Below are positions 47,810-59,220 of a stretch of 64,000 bases of DNA, in pieces; within the stretch, counting starts at the first letter, position 1; each line of letters begins with the position of its first letter. The position numbers were made by a program, and so were the translations under genes. Origin of the DNA: Zingiber officinale (lineage: Eukaryota; Streptophyta; Magnoliopsida; Zingiberales; Zingiberaceae); assembly GCF_018446385.1 (NCBI RefSeq), contig NC_055990.1, forward strand, positions 30,217,891 to 30,281,890. Direction: 5' to 3'. The notes beneath the pieces are model-generated. The model did not search any database and was not told the origin of the DNA. It worked only from the letters and a program-made list of their open reading frames with translations.

Positions 47810-49024
47810 TGTTCCGGATATGAATGTGGCATGGGAGGAATTAATGGGAGGTCAAGGGGCATTTTGGGGGGGAGGATTGCTAGGGCTGAGGGGTTTTTGG
47901 GGAAGCGTCGTTCACAACAGAGAGGGGAGAGACTTGCTCGCGTTTAAGGGGGCTGGGGTTTCGTGATCCTTTCCGCCGCCAGCCACCAGGGAGAGGCTCT
48001 CTCCTTCCCAAGCTCTCCGCTAGCGCCGACAAAGCCGCCGGCGCTCCCTTCTTCCTCTCCTCTACCCTCCATTACTCCGGCCTTCTCATTCCAGCGCCGC
48101 CGCCATGAGGAGGGAATAGGGGGGCTCGCTAGGTTCGTTGTTACTGCTGCCGCCGTCGGCCTTCTCCTCTCCCTCTCCTCTTGTCGGCAGTCACGACCTT
48201 GGCACGAGAGGCCACCGCGAGGAAGACACCTCGTGTCCTCCTCCTTTGTCAGTAGTCACCTACCGGAATAGGAGCATTGCTCCTCTTCTTGCTGGAAATC
48301 TCCTCCGGCGCGGGCTTCGTCCGGCGGCCCCCGACATCACCCTACAGTGGGATCCGCCTCCGGCCACAGCCGCCTCTGGCAGCCGACGCCTCCGGCGTTT
48401 AGCGCCATCACCTCCGGCAGCTCCTGCCGCAGCCACCAACACCTCCGGGCAGCCGTCGTCACCCACGGGGCAACCGCCATTCGGCGGACTCAGGTTTGTT
48501 TATTCCGACCGTCGCGCCGAGATTGGGTTCGGCCATCGAGCCGAGGTTGTTCCGGCCATCGAGTTGTTGGGTTTTACTCTGTGCATCTCTCTTATGATTA
48601 CGAGCTATCTGTGTTATCCGGCCTGCGTGCCGCGTATCGGCCTACGAGCCATTATGTCTCGGCCTACATGCCGCTTTCCGGATCCAGGGCCACGACGACT
48701 TGATCAGTAGCTCGACCAGCTCATCCATCCATCCGAGGGCGCCCCCCTGGGCCAGGGTACGTTCTCGTATTCGGTATCTGTTTATTTTACTACTATTCTG
48801 TTATTATCTGGTTACTCATACATCTGTGGTATTCGCCTCGAGCACCGAGGTACCAGAGACCGGGGGAACCCGGTCGCTGGATATAGGTACAGTTGACCGG
48901 AGGAGGACTTTAGACGACCTAGTCAACGCAGCGGACAGATCATCAACCGGGTCATGGGGATGCGGTCAACCTTCCAGACACGTCACACCGGCAGGTTCGT
49001 CTTCTCAGCTTCCAGACAGGATCA
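47810..49024 (+). repeat. 3' LTR of element I (1215 bp)
   Basis: Same length as the 5' LTR with about 13 C/T or G/A differences and no indel seen. Followed by the CTTAT duplication. Confidence 0.93.
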
Positions 49025-50865
49025 CTTATCTACTTTTCTAACTTCTTTTTTAGGAAAATTATTAGAAGCAAAAAGGCCACATTTGTATTGGACTCCTTGT
49101 GCTGCTCACTGTGTCGACTTGATCTTAGAAGATATTGGGAAATTGCCTGATTTTAAAGCAACATTGAAGAAGGCAATGAGTGTGAATGCTTACATTTATG
49201 TTCGTCCCGGCATGGTAAATATGTTGAGGCAATTCACAAGACAAAAAGAGCTTTGTCGGGTGGGTGTCACAAGATTTGCTACTGCTTTTCTCACTCTTGA
49301 AAGGATGCACCTACAGAAGCAAAATTTAAGAAAAATGTTCATTTCAAAGGATTGGACAGATAGTAAATGGGCAAAAGAAGCGGCGGGGAAGAAGATAGCT
49401 AAAATCATCATGGCACTTAGATTTTGGAGCAATATTGTGCATATTTTAAAGATATATGGCCCTTTAGTCCGTGTTCTGAGACTGGTTGATGGCGAAAGAA
49501 AACCTGCAATGGGCTATATTTATGAGGCTATGGATAGGGCAAAAGAAACAATTATGAAGGCCTTTAAGGAGAAAGAAGAGAAATATAAAGAAGTGTTTGA
49601 GATCATTGATGCGAGATGGGAATGTCAACTTCATCGACCTCTGCATGCTGCAGGACATTATTTGAATCCAGAATTTTTTTTATTCATACACAGATTCAAA
49701 TATCTGTGGAGAAGTGGTGAATGGTTTGTTTGAAACTATGGAGATATTGGTTTCAAGCGCTGCTGAGCAAGATAAAATCACTACCTAGCTCTCTATATAT
49801 CGAAAGGCAGAAGGGCTATTTAGGAGGAATGTGGCAATTAGACATAGAAGAGCATTATCTCTAGCAGAATGGTGGGAATGTTATGGAGCAAATACCCCAG
49901 AATTGCAAAAGTTTGCTATTAAAGTGCTTAGCCTCACTTGTAGTGCTTCTGGTTGTGAGCGCAATTGGAGTGTATTTGAGCAGGTATGTAATAAATATAA
50001 ATGTTTAATACTATTAGTATGTTACATTTATAAGTAGAAAATATTCTTTGCTATTTTATTATACTTATTATGATTTTTAATATTTTGTAGATTCACAGCA
50101 AAAAAAGGAATAGGCTAGCTCAGCAACGCTTAAATGATTTGGTATTTGTGAAATATAATCGTGCCTTGAAACTTCGGTATGATGCACGTGATAAGATTGA
50201 CCCCATCTCTCTGGCAGATATTGATGATAGTAATGAATGGTTGATGGGTAAAATGGATGGAGAAAGTGATAATGAAGAAGATGAGTTAGTTTTTGAAGGT
50301 GATGACTTAACATGGGATGTCGTTGCTAGGGCTAGTGGAGTTGAAGAGCCTGAATATTGTACTAGAGGAAAAAATATTGCATCCATGACCTCCAATTCAC
50401 ATGCTAGGCCTAAACAAGTTGAGAAGGGAAATACATTTTCCTCTATGAGACACTCATCTCTAAGACTTAGAGATGAAGAAGAAGAAGAAGAAATTGAATT
50501 TGAAGAAGATGAAGATAAAGAAGAAGAAAAATACAATGAGGATGATCTTGAGCTTGATGATTAATTTGACTTATTACGCTTGTTTTGATGAACTTTGTTA
50601 GTTTAAATTAGAAAGTTGAAACTTGAAAGTTTGAAACTTTTATTAATTTTATTATGGTGTTGCTTTGCTTCTCATATTTGATATTAATGTGTGTGGAATA
50701 TTAATAGTTATCATATTTGACATATTATATGAGTGTGTCAATAATTTAGTAGTCATCAACCTCATGTTCAAGAGGCGCACGCCTCGGGCGCGCCTCGCGC
50801 CTCGGGCTCTAGTAGCCCCTTTATGCCTCGGAGTGCCTCGTGCCTCTAATAACACTGGGCATAAT

Positions 50866-52304
50866 AAAGTATAGGACATGCACATGAAAACATAGAAACC
50901 TAAATTGGTTCTACATAAAAACTTATTTCGTTCAATCCTAGGATGTTATCTATACTTAACCCAGAGTTCTACATATTATAGGAAAAATTAAAGCATCAAG
51001 AAAGTAAAAAACATGCCTTCGACTCCTTCTTGCTACTACGTCTCTTTTCTGCTTCTCTCCTTAAAGCTTGGAATGGTGGTGGCAGGAGCGAAGATAAAGC
51101 GACATCGGAGGTGACCAACGACTAGAAGAGACGGATCGCCGACAAACTGAAATGATTGGAGTTGTGTTAGCTAGAACCAAGCAATTGCACACCAACCCTC
51201 CACTAACTTTCCTCTTCACCGGCGATGATAGCAAGCAAACAGAGGCAGGTGACAGTTCTAGGTCAAGAGACACCAGCACACAATGAGATGATGTCAGTAC
51301 TAACCCCTGTTGACGAAGGCAGAGGGGTCGAGGAAGGGGCAATCAACGATTCTTGATCAAAATGGGTGGTGCTAGCTCGGAGCAGAGGGAGATGATGGCT
51401 CTTACATTGTCAATGCCTGGATCTACTGGTGTGGGCGCGATCAAGCAGCACTGACGTGTTCAGGTAGCAGCTTTGACGACGCACGTGAAGGGGGTAGCGT
51501 CGACTTCTATGACTGTGTCTCACGAGGCCAAGCGGGCAAGCGGCCAAATGATGGCATCAGCTTCAAGCTAGGCAATGGTGGCTTTGACAGCACAAGAGGG
51601 AGAGAGAGCAGCACGAGTTCGAGGAAGAGGTGGCGATTAGCTATCGACGATGTCGGTGCAATCGAGTGGTGGCGTCAACAAAATGCGACGACATTGAGAA
51701 CTAGGGCATGACCGGAAAAGGAGCTTGGATGTCGGCAGAGGTGGATCGACCAAGAGGGGTACTCAAGAGAGGGGGCTTGGGAGGATGAGGCGGTGCCGAC
51801 GTGAACTGCAGCGATGGTCGACGCGGCGAGGTCATAAGCGTGCGCAGCGAGAAGAAATGACGGAGAGGAGAGGAGAGAATAAATAACGTAGGGTTTGATT
51901 AATGAAAACCTAAGTTTATTTAAATCAACTCCTATCTTAAATAGAGTATTTTCAAACAGGCTTTTCTATTACTGATAAAATCTAAAATAACTCATTTAAA
52001 ATATGAAAAATTTCCATAAAATTGTATAATTTTACACAGCCATGTTTCCTGATAAATTATCCACTAAAAATATTCATTCTCCCTAAAATAATCTAATTAT
52101 GTTAGATTTTTCTTATTTACACCTTTATCTATATTTTTGATATCTTTTATTCTTATTATAATTCACTAGTCCAAATTTCCTACTTGTAGGCTAACTTAAT
52201 TAGTTAAATATATTTATGTAAATAAATTCTTAATTAAATCAAATGAACAATTACAATTAACTCAATGATTATCCTTAATTAAATAGGTAGCTTCGTGCAC
52301 TACA
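50866..52304. other. Right part of element E
   Basis: A GC-richer segment (51000-51890) reads on minus like a C/T-rich leader with short open frames, none with a known domain. AT-rich DNA follows to the end. Consistent with the leader and U3 of a long LTR on minus. Confidence 0.5.
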
Positions 52305-52888
52305 TATCAACCCAAAACTCGGAAGCAAACCAAAAGGTAATAAAGTTAATTTCATATCTATTACCTAATAAAGTTGTGTGCATGATAGGAAAGGTCAAGG
52401 ATCCCCACGAGTTTTGGACCTGCCTGACCAAGCTTCACGAGGAACCATTGGAGTTAGAGAATCAAGTCAAAATTAAATCCAGACTCTAATCAGATCCAAC
52501 GGAGAAGCTTACTGAATTAGGAGATGCACTTAAGGTCAGTATAATTTATAAAAATACCTCTATTAGTAGTAGTTTAAATTATCTGCATGATAATCTAGAT
52601 AATTATAAAATTATCCATAGTATGTTGTATGACAATCTAGATTTTGATCAAGTCAATCAAGACTTTGATCAAATTGGCATCAACCATGACTTAGTCAAAC
52701 AGAACATTAACCAAATCAATTCAGACACATTAATTAATTCAAAAAACTTAAAATTAAATAAAAATTTAGAAATAATTAATTCAGACATTAAAATAAACTT
52801 GAATTTAAAAAATAATGAAATAGATTTAGATAAAATCAATAAATATCTTAATAAATTATTTAATAATTTAGACAATATCAATTTATAA

Positions 52889-55800
52889 AATTCTATCCAA
52901 ACCCAAGATAATTCAATTAATTAAAAATTAAATTTTAAAGATAAAACTAATCTAATAAATTATACTAATAATATAAGCTTAAAAGATAAAGAAAATATAA
53001 GGATAAATTCACACACTTTAATAAAATCAAAACCAAAGTTAACAAATTTAAAATTAAATATTAAAGATAACATCTTAAACAAAGATAATCCAGAAAATTC
53101 AAAATCAACAATTAATACAAAGTTAAAAGATAAACCTTTAAAGAAATATAATTCAAACCATTTGAATTTAAAAACTAATAAAAACTTAAACACTACAAAT
53201 AATTTTAAATTAATAAAATTAAGATTGAAAGAAAATTTAAATATTAAATACACTCCTTTAAAGAATGATAATTTAACTAATTTAATTAATTCAAAATTAA
53301 AAACTTAAATTTAAATTACAAATTAAACATTAAATCTCAAATAAAATTAACTTTAATTATGCAAAAATCTTAAAAAGAAAATCAATAATTTAGAGGGAGA
53401 CTCCAAATTAGTTGGCACCTCCAACTTACCCGACTGGGTAATTAGGATCAGATTAAGAAGAGACAAAAGTTTAACTTGACCTACGGTACAGGTGAAATTT
53501 TGGATGATAGTAGGTTAGGGAAACTCTGTCTATGCATGTGTAGAAAGATATGGTTTCGACCTAGTGCATTTGGCTTAGTGGAACTAACTGAAGCTACCCC
53601 TTACGAATCCTAACTAGTTAGACCAAGGTTTTGTACTAAGTTCAATGGATAGGACTATTTGGAAAACCTCGAAGGCATGGTTACTCTAATGATATCCAAG
53701 TGACCCACCATACCCCAGAAGTTTATCCGAAGAATGATTATTTGTTGAACTCAAAGTCAAACTTGAATCTAACACAAAGTTAAACCAAACCTTGAAATTA
53801 AACTTAATTCATCTCACAAAATTATAGGATTCCTTGATTGAAAATGTAGATCGGATGATATGACTAAGGAGTTAAATTTAAATATTAAATCAAGAGTTAA
53901 ATTTAAAATAAATTATAAATTAAATCAAGAGATAAATTTAATATAAACTATAAATTAAATCAAGAGTTAAATTTAAAATAAATTAAAATTTAAATTAAGA
54001 GTTAAATTTAAAATACAAATTAACTTTAAATTTAAATTAAGAGTTAAATTAAAAACGAAATTAAAATAAATTAAATTAAAATTAAACTAAGTTAAAAAAA
54101 CTATTTAAAAATTTATTTTAAAAACTATGTTAAAAATTATTTTTAAAATTATTTTAAAAACTATTTTTAAAACTATTTTAAAATTTTCTTTTAAAAAAAC
54201 ATTTTAAAATTCTTTTAAAAATTTATTTTAAAAAGTTAAAAATTCTTTTTAAAATCATTTTTAAAATTCTTTTTAAAAATTATTTTAAAAACTTTAAAAA
54301 TTCTTTTAAAATTTTAAAAAACATTTTTAAATTATTTTTAAAAATTATTTTAAATACTTTAAAAATATTTTAAAAATTCTTTTAAAAACTTTTAAAATCA
54401 TTTTAAAAATTCTTTTAAAAAATTAGTTTAAAACATTAAAAATTCTTTTAAAATTTTTTTTAAAAAAAATCTGTTAAAATAATTTTAAAAATTCTTTTAA
54501 AATTTATTTTAAAAACTTTAAAAATTCTTTTAAAAAATTGTTTTAAAAATGATTTTAAAAATTCTTTTAAAATTATTTTAAAAATCATTTTAAATTCTAT
54601 AAAAATCATTTTCAAACTAAGACACTTAACTTAAAACTTAAATCCTAATTAATAAAAATTCTAATCAATCAAAATTTAATTAACCTAAACTTTAAACTTA
54701 ATTTTTTTAAAAAAATAATAAATAATTAAAACTTAATTATTTAGTCTAACCTTATTTAAGAACTTAGTTGACTTGATCAGTATCTTAATTTAACCTAATT
54801 AAAATATTAACTCTAAGTTATTTTTAAATCAAACTTGACTATACATTAAAATGTTAATCAAAATTTTAACTTTACTTTAATTAAATTATAATTTATCTCA
54901 ATTAAAAGATTAACTTAAATTGAACCTTAAGTTTACTTAACTTTATTTAATAATTTTAACAAATATAACTCTGAATTAATACTGACTTTGTTAATCTAAG
55001 TTAAATCTAATAAAAAAGGATGATGTAAATGAAATTTTAAATTAAATCAATTAACTCAATCAATTAATATGAAATTTAAGTTGTTTTAAATGAATAAGTA
55101 TTAAATTGAGTTAGTAACAAATCATTGCATTTAACTTGAAACTTAAATGAATAATTATAACAAGTATGTAGAAATACTTATGAAAATAGTATACTGAATA
55201 TGAGTGTTACTGACCCCAATTCCCTTAAAACACTTAGGCAGACAAATATACTAAGGCCTTGAAATTATATATACTCAAACTCTAGTACAAATTAAGAGAG
55301 AGTGTTAAGTTAAGGAGGAGTATCAAGTTCAGGGGGAAGATCAATTTGGTTTTAAAACGGTTAAAATCCTTAACCATTTGCTTTATTCTTTTAAAAGTTT
55401 TTATTTTACTTTGAAACTTTTACTTCCATTTTTTTAGCCTAAGTTCAAAAAATGCTCTTAAACTTCCTTTTGAAAAATCTTGACTTTTGGTACTTACAGA
55501 AAATTTTTTGTTCACTATATCCCTTAGACAGATGTTTCAAATCATTTTTATTACTAGACAATTTTGTTAAAATTGTTTTGGAAAAATTACATTGAAATTT
55601 TTTTTACTCAAAGAATATTTTACAAAGCTTTACTTTAAAAAATTCTCTTAATAATAAACTCCTTCAAAGTTATGCTTGCTTTAAAACTTTCATTGAAAAT
55701 ATTACTTAGCAATTTCTCTTTAAAATTTTTTTCTAATTAAAGATTTTTTTGTTACTTTTCTATACAAAGTGTTTTCAAAAGGGTTTTCTACTTAGAAAAT

Positions 55801-56771
55801 TTTAAATTTTTGGAAATAATTTTCAAAAAGTTATTAGTTGTGAAAACTTACTTTTATCACTTAGAGAATTTTGTTTAAAATTATTTTGACACAATTATTT
55901 AGAAGTTTTTTTAAAAAAAACTTTAATTCAAAAATTTTATTCAATAGTTAAGGATGTTTTTAGTTATTTATTTTAAAATAATATCAGGTTAACTACTAGC
56001 ATTTTTAAAACTGTAAAGTTTGTAAACCCTTCAACTTTATCACCCTTATACATTTCAAAAATGTTTTAAATAATAACTTTGTAAATCAGTTTGACAACTA
56101 TTTAAGTTTTTGAAATATTGCTTTAAAAGATATTTTTGAAAAAAAAAGTTTTTTAAATGTTTTCAAAAGTTATCTTAAAAACCTAGCTATTTTTCAAAAT
56201 ATTTTTTTGAAAATTAGTTTTGAATTTTCTAACCTTAAAGTTATTTTTGTAAAAAAAAAATATTTTGAAAACCTTATGAAAAATTAATAGATTTTTAAAA
56301 TAATTTCAAATTTTCTAATATTTAAAGTTATTTTTACAAAAATTTAGAATGATCAAATTTTTGTACCTTTTGGAAATCTTATATTTTGAAAACTTTGTAG
56401 ATTTGGAAAACAATTCTACAATCACCTTATTTCTGAAAATCTTGACATAAAGTTTTTCCTTTTGAAAATCACTTTATAAGATATCTTTAAAAATTTTCTT
56501 CAAGTTAATTAACTTATAAGTTAACTCCCCAAGTAATCTTGAACATTTTCTATTGTCAAGATTTTTTTATTAATTTACTTAACAAATTTTTTCATGAATT
56601 GTCTATTTCTATTTTTTTTGATGAATGTCAAAAGGCGAGGGTTAGGTATATTAAGTCAGCAAAATACCAAATCATAACATTAAAATAAGACTAACTTAAA
56701 AACCATATCATTTTTGCATATTTCTTTTCCTAACTTAACTGAGGTTGTCATTACAACAAAAAGGGGGAGAT
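52889..56771. other. AT-rich interior of element D, with a simple TTTTAAAA block
   Basis: Very A/T-rich. A section at 53400-53720 has ordinary composition and may be a decayed coding remnant, but I recognise no domain. From 54090 to 54620 the sequence is a near-simple repeat of AAAATTCTTTTAAAA words. It ends in the polypurine tract AAAAAGGGGGAGAT at 56758-56771. No pol domain. Confidence 0.6.
54090..54620. repeat. Simple repeat block AAAATTCTTTTAAAA
   Basis: Dozens of diverged, partly palindromic copies of TTTTAAAAATTCTTTTAAAA, over 85% A/T by eye. Confidence 0.8.
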
Positions 56772-57895
56772 TGTTGGTGCAGATTGCACTAACGGTCTAA
56801 CTCAGGTTTTGATGAATGACAAAGTAAGTTAAGTTAGGTTTATTATGATCTAACAATATAACTAAGTGTGCAGGAGAAGTCGAGATAGGCCAACGGGCTG
56901 ACCGGATATTTGACGAGAAATCTAGCTAGGTCGATGGGCTGACCAGATAGCTGGTACGAAGTCCAGATAGGTCGATGGGCTGACCGAATATCTGGCACGA
57001 AGTTTAGCTAGGTCAACGGACCGACTGGATAGTTGGCACAAAGTCTAGACAGGTCGACAGGATGACCGGATGTCTGGCAAAGCGGTAAGTTAAGGTAAGT
57101 CACTAGAGGGGAGTGACTTAGTGAGGACGTGTTCCCCGTTTGAGGGAACAATAGGAGTCAATCCAACTTAGATCCATTTTGGAAAGCTAAGTTGAGAACT
57201 TAACTAGATTCTGGTCTCAAGAAGACAGAATCTAATTACTACTCTTTTTTTATAATTGTGCTAACTTTTATTTTTCAGGGTAGTATAATATTTATTGTCT
57301 CGGACTAATCTTTTTCTTGTAGAAAAAATCTTTGTTGGAAAAAGTGATCTGAGCGCCCGGAGCTGATCCGAGTGCCCGGAGCTGATCTGAGTGCCCGGAA
57401 CTGGTATGAGCGCCTGGAATGCAAAAGTCTATCTCATCGTAAACATGGAGCGGGCTGATTGACTAGGCTGACATCACAGTCCAGGCACCTGGAAGGGATC
57501 CAGCGCCCGAAGCTACCTATACAAGAAGCCTTCCGCCAGAGCATGAAACACAACTTCTTCTACGATTGCTCTCTTGCGCGCTGCTCTAAAGATGCTCCTG
57601 CGACGCTGCGAAGCTCCTCTGACAACCTGCGACTCAGTTTCATTTTCCTTATTGTCGGTATTTTTTATATAGTTCTTGTACTAAATTGTGTAATACTTTT
57701 TGTGAATTATTAGTAATTGCCCAACAAAAGCACTCTCACATGCAGACCTTGGAGTAGGAGTCGACGAAGGCTCCGAACCAAGTAAAATTAGTGTGTTAGC
57801 ATTGTTCTTATTTTTCTGTTTCCGCTACTTACTCGATTAAGTTTCAATGATCGCTATTCACCCCCCTCCCCTCTAGCGAACTTTATGATCCAATA
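56772..57895 (+). repeat. 3' LTR of element D
   Basis: Starts TGTTGGTGCAGATT after the polypurine tract and ends GATCCAATA (CA eroded). It has the same five ~45-bp units (56875-57090) as the 5' LTR, plus two short insertions (57155-57215 and 57345-57420) that the 5' LTR lacks. Confidence 0.82.
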
Positions 57896-58370
57896 CTTTC
57901 AACTCTAGTTAGTAGCACAAGTATACTAAATAGAATAATAAAACTAAATGAAAAGTAAGAGAACAATTTATTTACTTGGTTATAACCTAGGTGGTTGTTA
58001 ATCTAAGGCATTGAAGAAAGCTCTACTAAAAAAACTCCTTTGTTGAAGGCTGAGTAGCCTCTTACAGATGTTTACAGCTCACAGAATGACTAAGAAGTGA
58101 ATACAAGACTTGTAGTTTAGTTGTTATATTTTTCCTAGGTCCAGGGGTCTTTTTATAGCCCATGAAAAAACTTATCCGAGGGTAGAAGACGCCTTCAATA
58201 GGGTGGAAGGCACCTTCAGCGTGGCAAAATCCTATCCGTACGAAGATAAAGTTTATCTTCACAAACGGATAATGTTTGAAGGTGCCTTCAAGGTGTTGAA
58301 GATGCCTTCCATAGAGGCGCGAAGGCACCTTCAAGGTTTTAAGGTGCCTTCCTCCCGAAAGGTCGATTGA

Positions 58371-59069
58371 TTGGGGTTGGATTTCTCGCGTGACGTGAAG
58401 CATCTTGAATCGATAGGTTGATCAATTTAGGCAGGTTCCAGCAGAGCACAAAGGCGCTTTGAATCGATCAGCCGATCGATTCAAAACCTCCCCAATCGAT
58501 TAGTCAATCAATTAAGATACAACCGTTGCGTAGGATGCAGGTTTTGGACGGCCGAGATCGCTGAGATCTAACATAGCAATTAATTGGGAGGAGCCCCAAT
58601 TGATTGGAAGCCCTAAAAGTGCACATATAAAAGCGACGAAGCGTTCAAACACTGTAACTTTTCCTCTCTAGCTCACGCGATCTTCTCCGACACTCACCAG
58701 CAGTTCTTGGAAGCTCTTAGGAACAAGTGTTGTTGCACTTCCAAAGTTCAAGAGGCGTTATTCAACAACAAGGTCAAGCAAGAAGAGGTTTTACTTTGTA
58801 TTGTTGTATTTTTCTTCTTGCGTGTGTTGTATTTTGTTGTGTTGGTTTGTATAAGTATCAAGGAGTGTTTTTGATAGTGGAGAGTGTTCGTGTGTATGGA
58901 TCCTTGGATTAGTCACCTCAACTTGAGGTGGATACTAAGTAAATCCTTCATGTTAGCGTTGTAAGTGTGCTTTGTGTGTATTTCAGCTGCATGTCATCAT
59001 CACGAAGCAAGACAACAAGCGCGACAAGCAATTCACCCCACCCCCCTCTAGCTATAAATCGACCCTAAC
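58371..59069 (+). repeat. LTR fragment C inside solo LTR B
   Basis: Differs from LTR B and ends CTATAAATCGACCCTAACA after a CACCCCACCCCCCTCTAG tract, the usual Copia LTR end. TATA-like ACATATAAAAGCG lies near 58622. It has several ATCGATTGATTG-type words (58370-58610). Its left end and target duplication are not visible, and about 260 bp of LTR B are missing at the junction, so a deletion came with or after insertion. Confidence 0.55.
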
Positions 59070-59220
59070 ACTCGTGTCATCCTTTTCGCTAGCTGCATCT
59101 TCTGCTTGACTTCTTATATATTTTTAATCTCCTGCACACTTAGACATAAGGATTAAACACAACATGACCTAACTGAACCTGGTTGACCATATCAAAACTA
59201 CCCGAGGTATTTACAGTTAT

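Larger units (their letters stand above)
43128..49024 (+). mobile_element. Element I: coding-free LTR retrotransposon (Tat-type primer site) in the hAT intron
   Basis: 5897 bp, perfect target duplication CTTAT (43123-43127 and 49025-49029). Two LTRs of 1215 bp each (43128-44342 and 47810-49024), TGTTCCGGATATG...GACAGGATCA. Primer site TTGGCGCCGTCTGTGG at 44345-44360. Polypurine tract GAAGGGGAGG at 47796-47805. The 3467-bp interior has no gag or pol; it consists of GC-rich repeats and two tandem arrays. About 13 LTR differences by eye, all transitions, make this the youngest element in the stack. Such LARD-like elements must borrow proteins from an autonomous relative, likely a Tat element. 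Confidence 0.95.
42107..50564 (+). pseudogene. hAT transposase (BED finger, DUF659-like, hAT dimerisation), three exons, broken
   Basis: The enzyme that would cut and move the hAT. Exons: 42107-43067, 49054-49983 and 50091-50564, with clean GT..AG borders that keep frame. Exon 1 has a BED zinc finger (LICNFCQKVTKRGIYRAKQH, then CKKCPPH) and a DUF659-like part (GYGCSLMADGWADKR reads YGCSLMADGWADKR here; VVTDSASNNVLAG at its end). Exon 2 has YWTPCAAHCVDLILEDIG and the dimerisation segment EWWECYGANTPELQ with CSASGCERNWSVFEQ. Exon 3 is acidic (DEEEEEEIEFEEDEDKEEE). Lesions: TGA at 42470-42472, TAA at 42575-42577, a frameshift in a T run near 49672-49681 and a TAG near 49788. Not functional, but decay is light. 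Element I sits in intron 1 and leaves both splice sites intact. Confidence 0.92.
40927..50857 (+). mobile_element. hAT DNA transposon with a broken transposase gene and a nested LTR element
   Basis: Perfect 8-bp target duplication GGCATAAT (40919-40926 and 50858-50865), the hAT signature. Terminal inverted repeats: CTGTGTTGTTAGAGGC on the left, and CAGTGTTATTAGAGGC read inward from the right, 14 of 16 matching. Both ends are followed by subterminal AGGCGC-rich DNA (40940-41095 and 50771-50845). It encodes a BED zinc finger-hAT transposase in three exons. The first intron hosts element I. Without I the transposon is about 4.0 kb. Confidence 0.95.
37660..52304. mobile_element. Element E: solo LTR-like insertion in D gag, split by H and a hAT transposon
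   Basis: Begins TGTAACGTCCC at 37660 after GATCA (37655-37659) and ends GTGCACTACA at 52304 before TATCA (52305-52309), one mismatch. The gag text of D joins sensibly across it. Without H and hAT it is about 3.7 kb with no coding domain, so a long solo LTR is the best reading. A C/T-rich leader-like segment on minus (51890 down to 51000) suggests minus orientation, and the TGTAACG/CGTTACA end resembles the K/A family. Orientation and family are inference. Confidence 0.65.
37515..52888 (+). pseudogene. Gag of element D, interrupted by element E
   Basis: Starts MSHQEGRSIHEPPPYEIYE at 37515, a SIRE-type gag N-terminus, with a TGA at 37632-37634. The same gene resumes after element E at 52305 with UBN2-like text (LLPNKVVCMIGKVKDPHEFW, then KLHEEP) to a stop near 52487. 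A further open piece (52622-52888) is Asn/Asp/Leu/Ile-rich and coiled-coil-like, with no zinc knuckle seen. Heavily decayed. Confidence 0.7.
36141..57895 (+). mobile_element. Element D: Ty1/copia (Maximus/SIRE-like), gag only, split by element E
   Basis: LTRs at 36141-37158 (TGTTGGTGC...GATCCAACA) and 56772-57895. Target duplication CTTTA (36136-36140) / CTTTC (57896-57900), one mismatch. The original LTR B sequence reads across the site, which confirms the insertion. Primer site TGGTATCAAAGC at 37161 and polypurine tract AAAAAGGGGGAGAT before 56772. The interior holds a gag split by E (37660-52304) and about 4 kb of AT-rich DNA; no pol remains. The LTRs differ at roughly a tenth of sites by eye, plus indels. 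Confidence 0.83.
36067..59215 (-). mobile_element. Solo LTR B (Copia family), minus strand, split by elements D and C
   Basis: Target duplication GTTAT at 36062-36066 and 59216-59220 in the Tat repeats. Pieces: 36067-36140, 57896-58370 and 59070-59215. Read on minus they match the LTR of the 24218 element in order (TGTAAATACCTCGGGTAGTTT..., the GGCGCC-type cluster, ...GGCAATTCACCTG). A part between 58370 and 59070 is replaced by LTR fragment C. The terminal TG on the left is eroded to TA. Confidence 0.8.

Noticed and set aside
51000-51890. A host gene on either strand in the GC-richer part of E
   Set aside because: Only short open frames without recognisable domains; composition fits the leader region of a long LTR.
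36141-57895. A 21.7-kb autonomous element between the D LTRs
   Set aside because: Most of the span is the inserted E/H/hAT/I stack; the element's own interior is gag plus AT-rich DNA.
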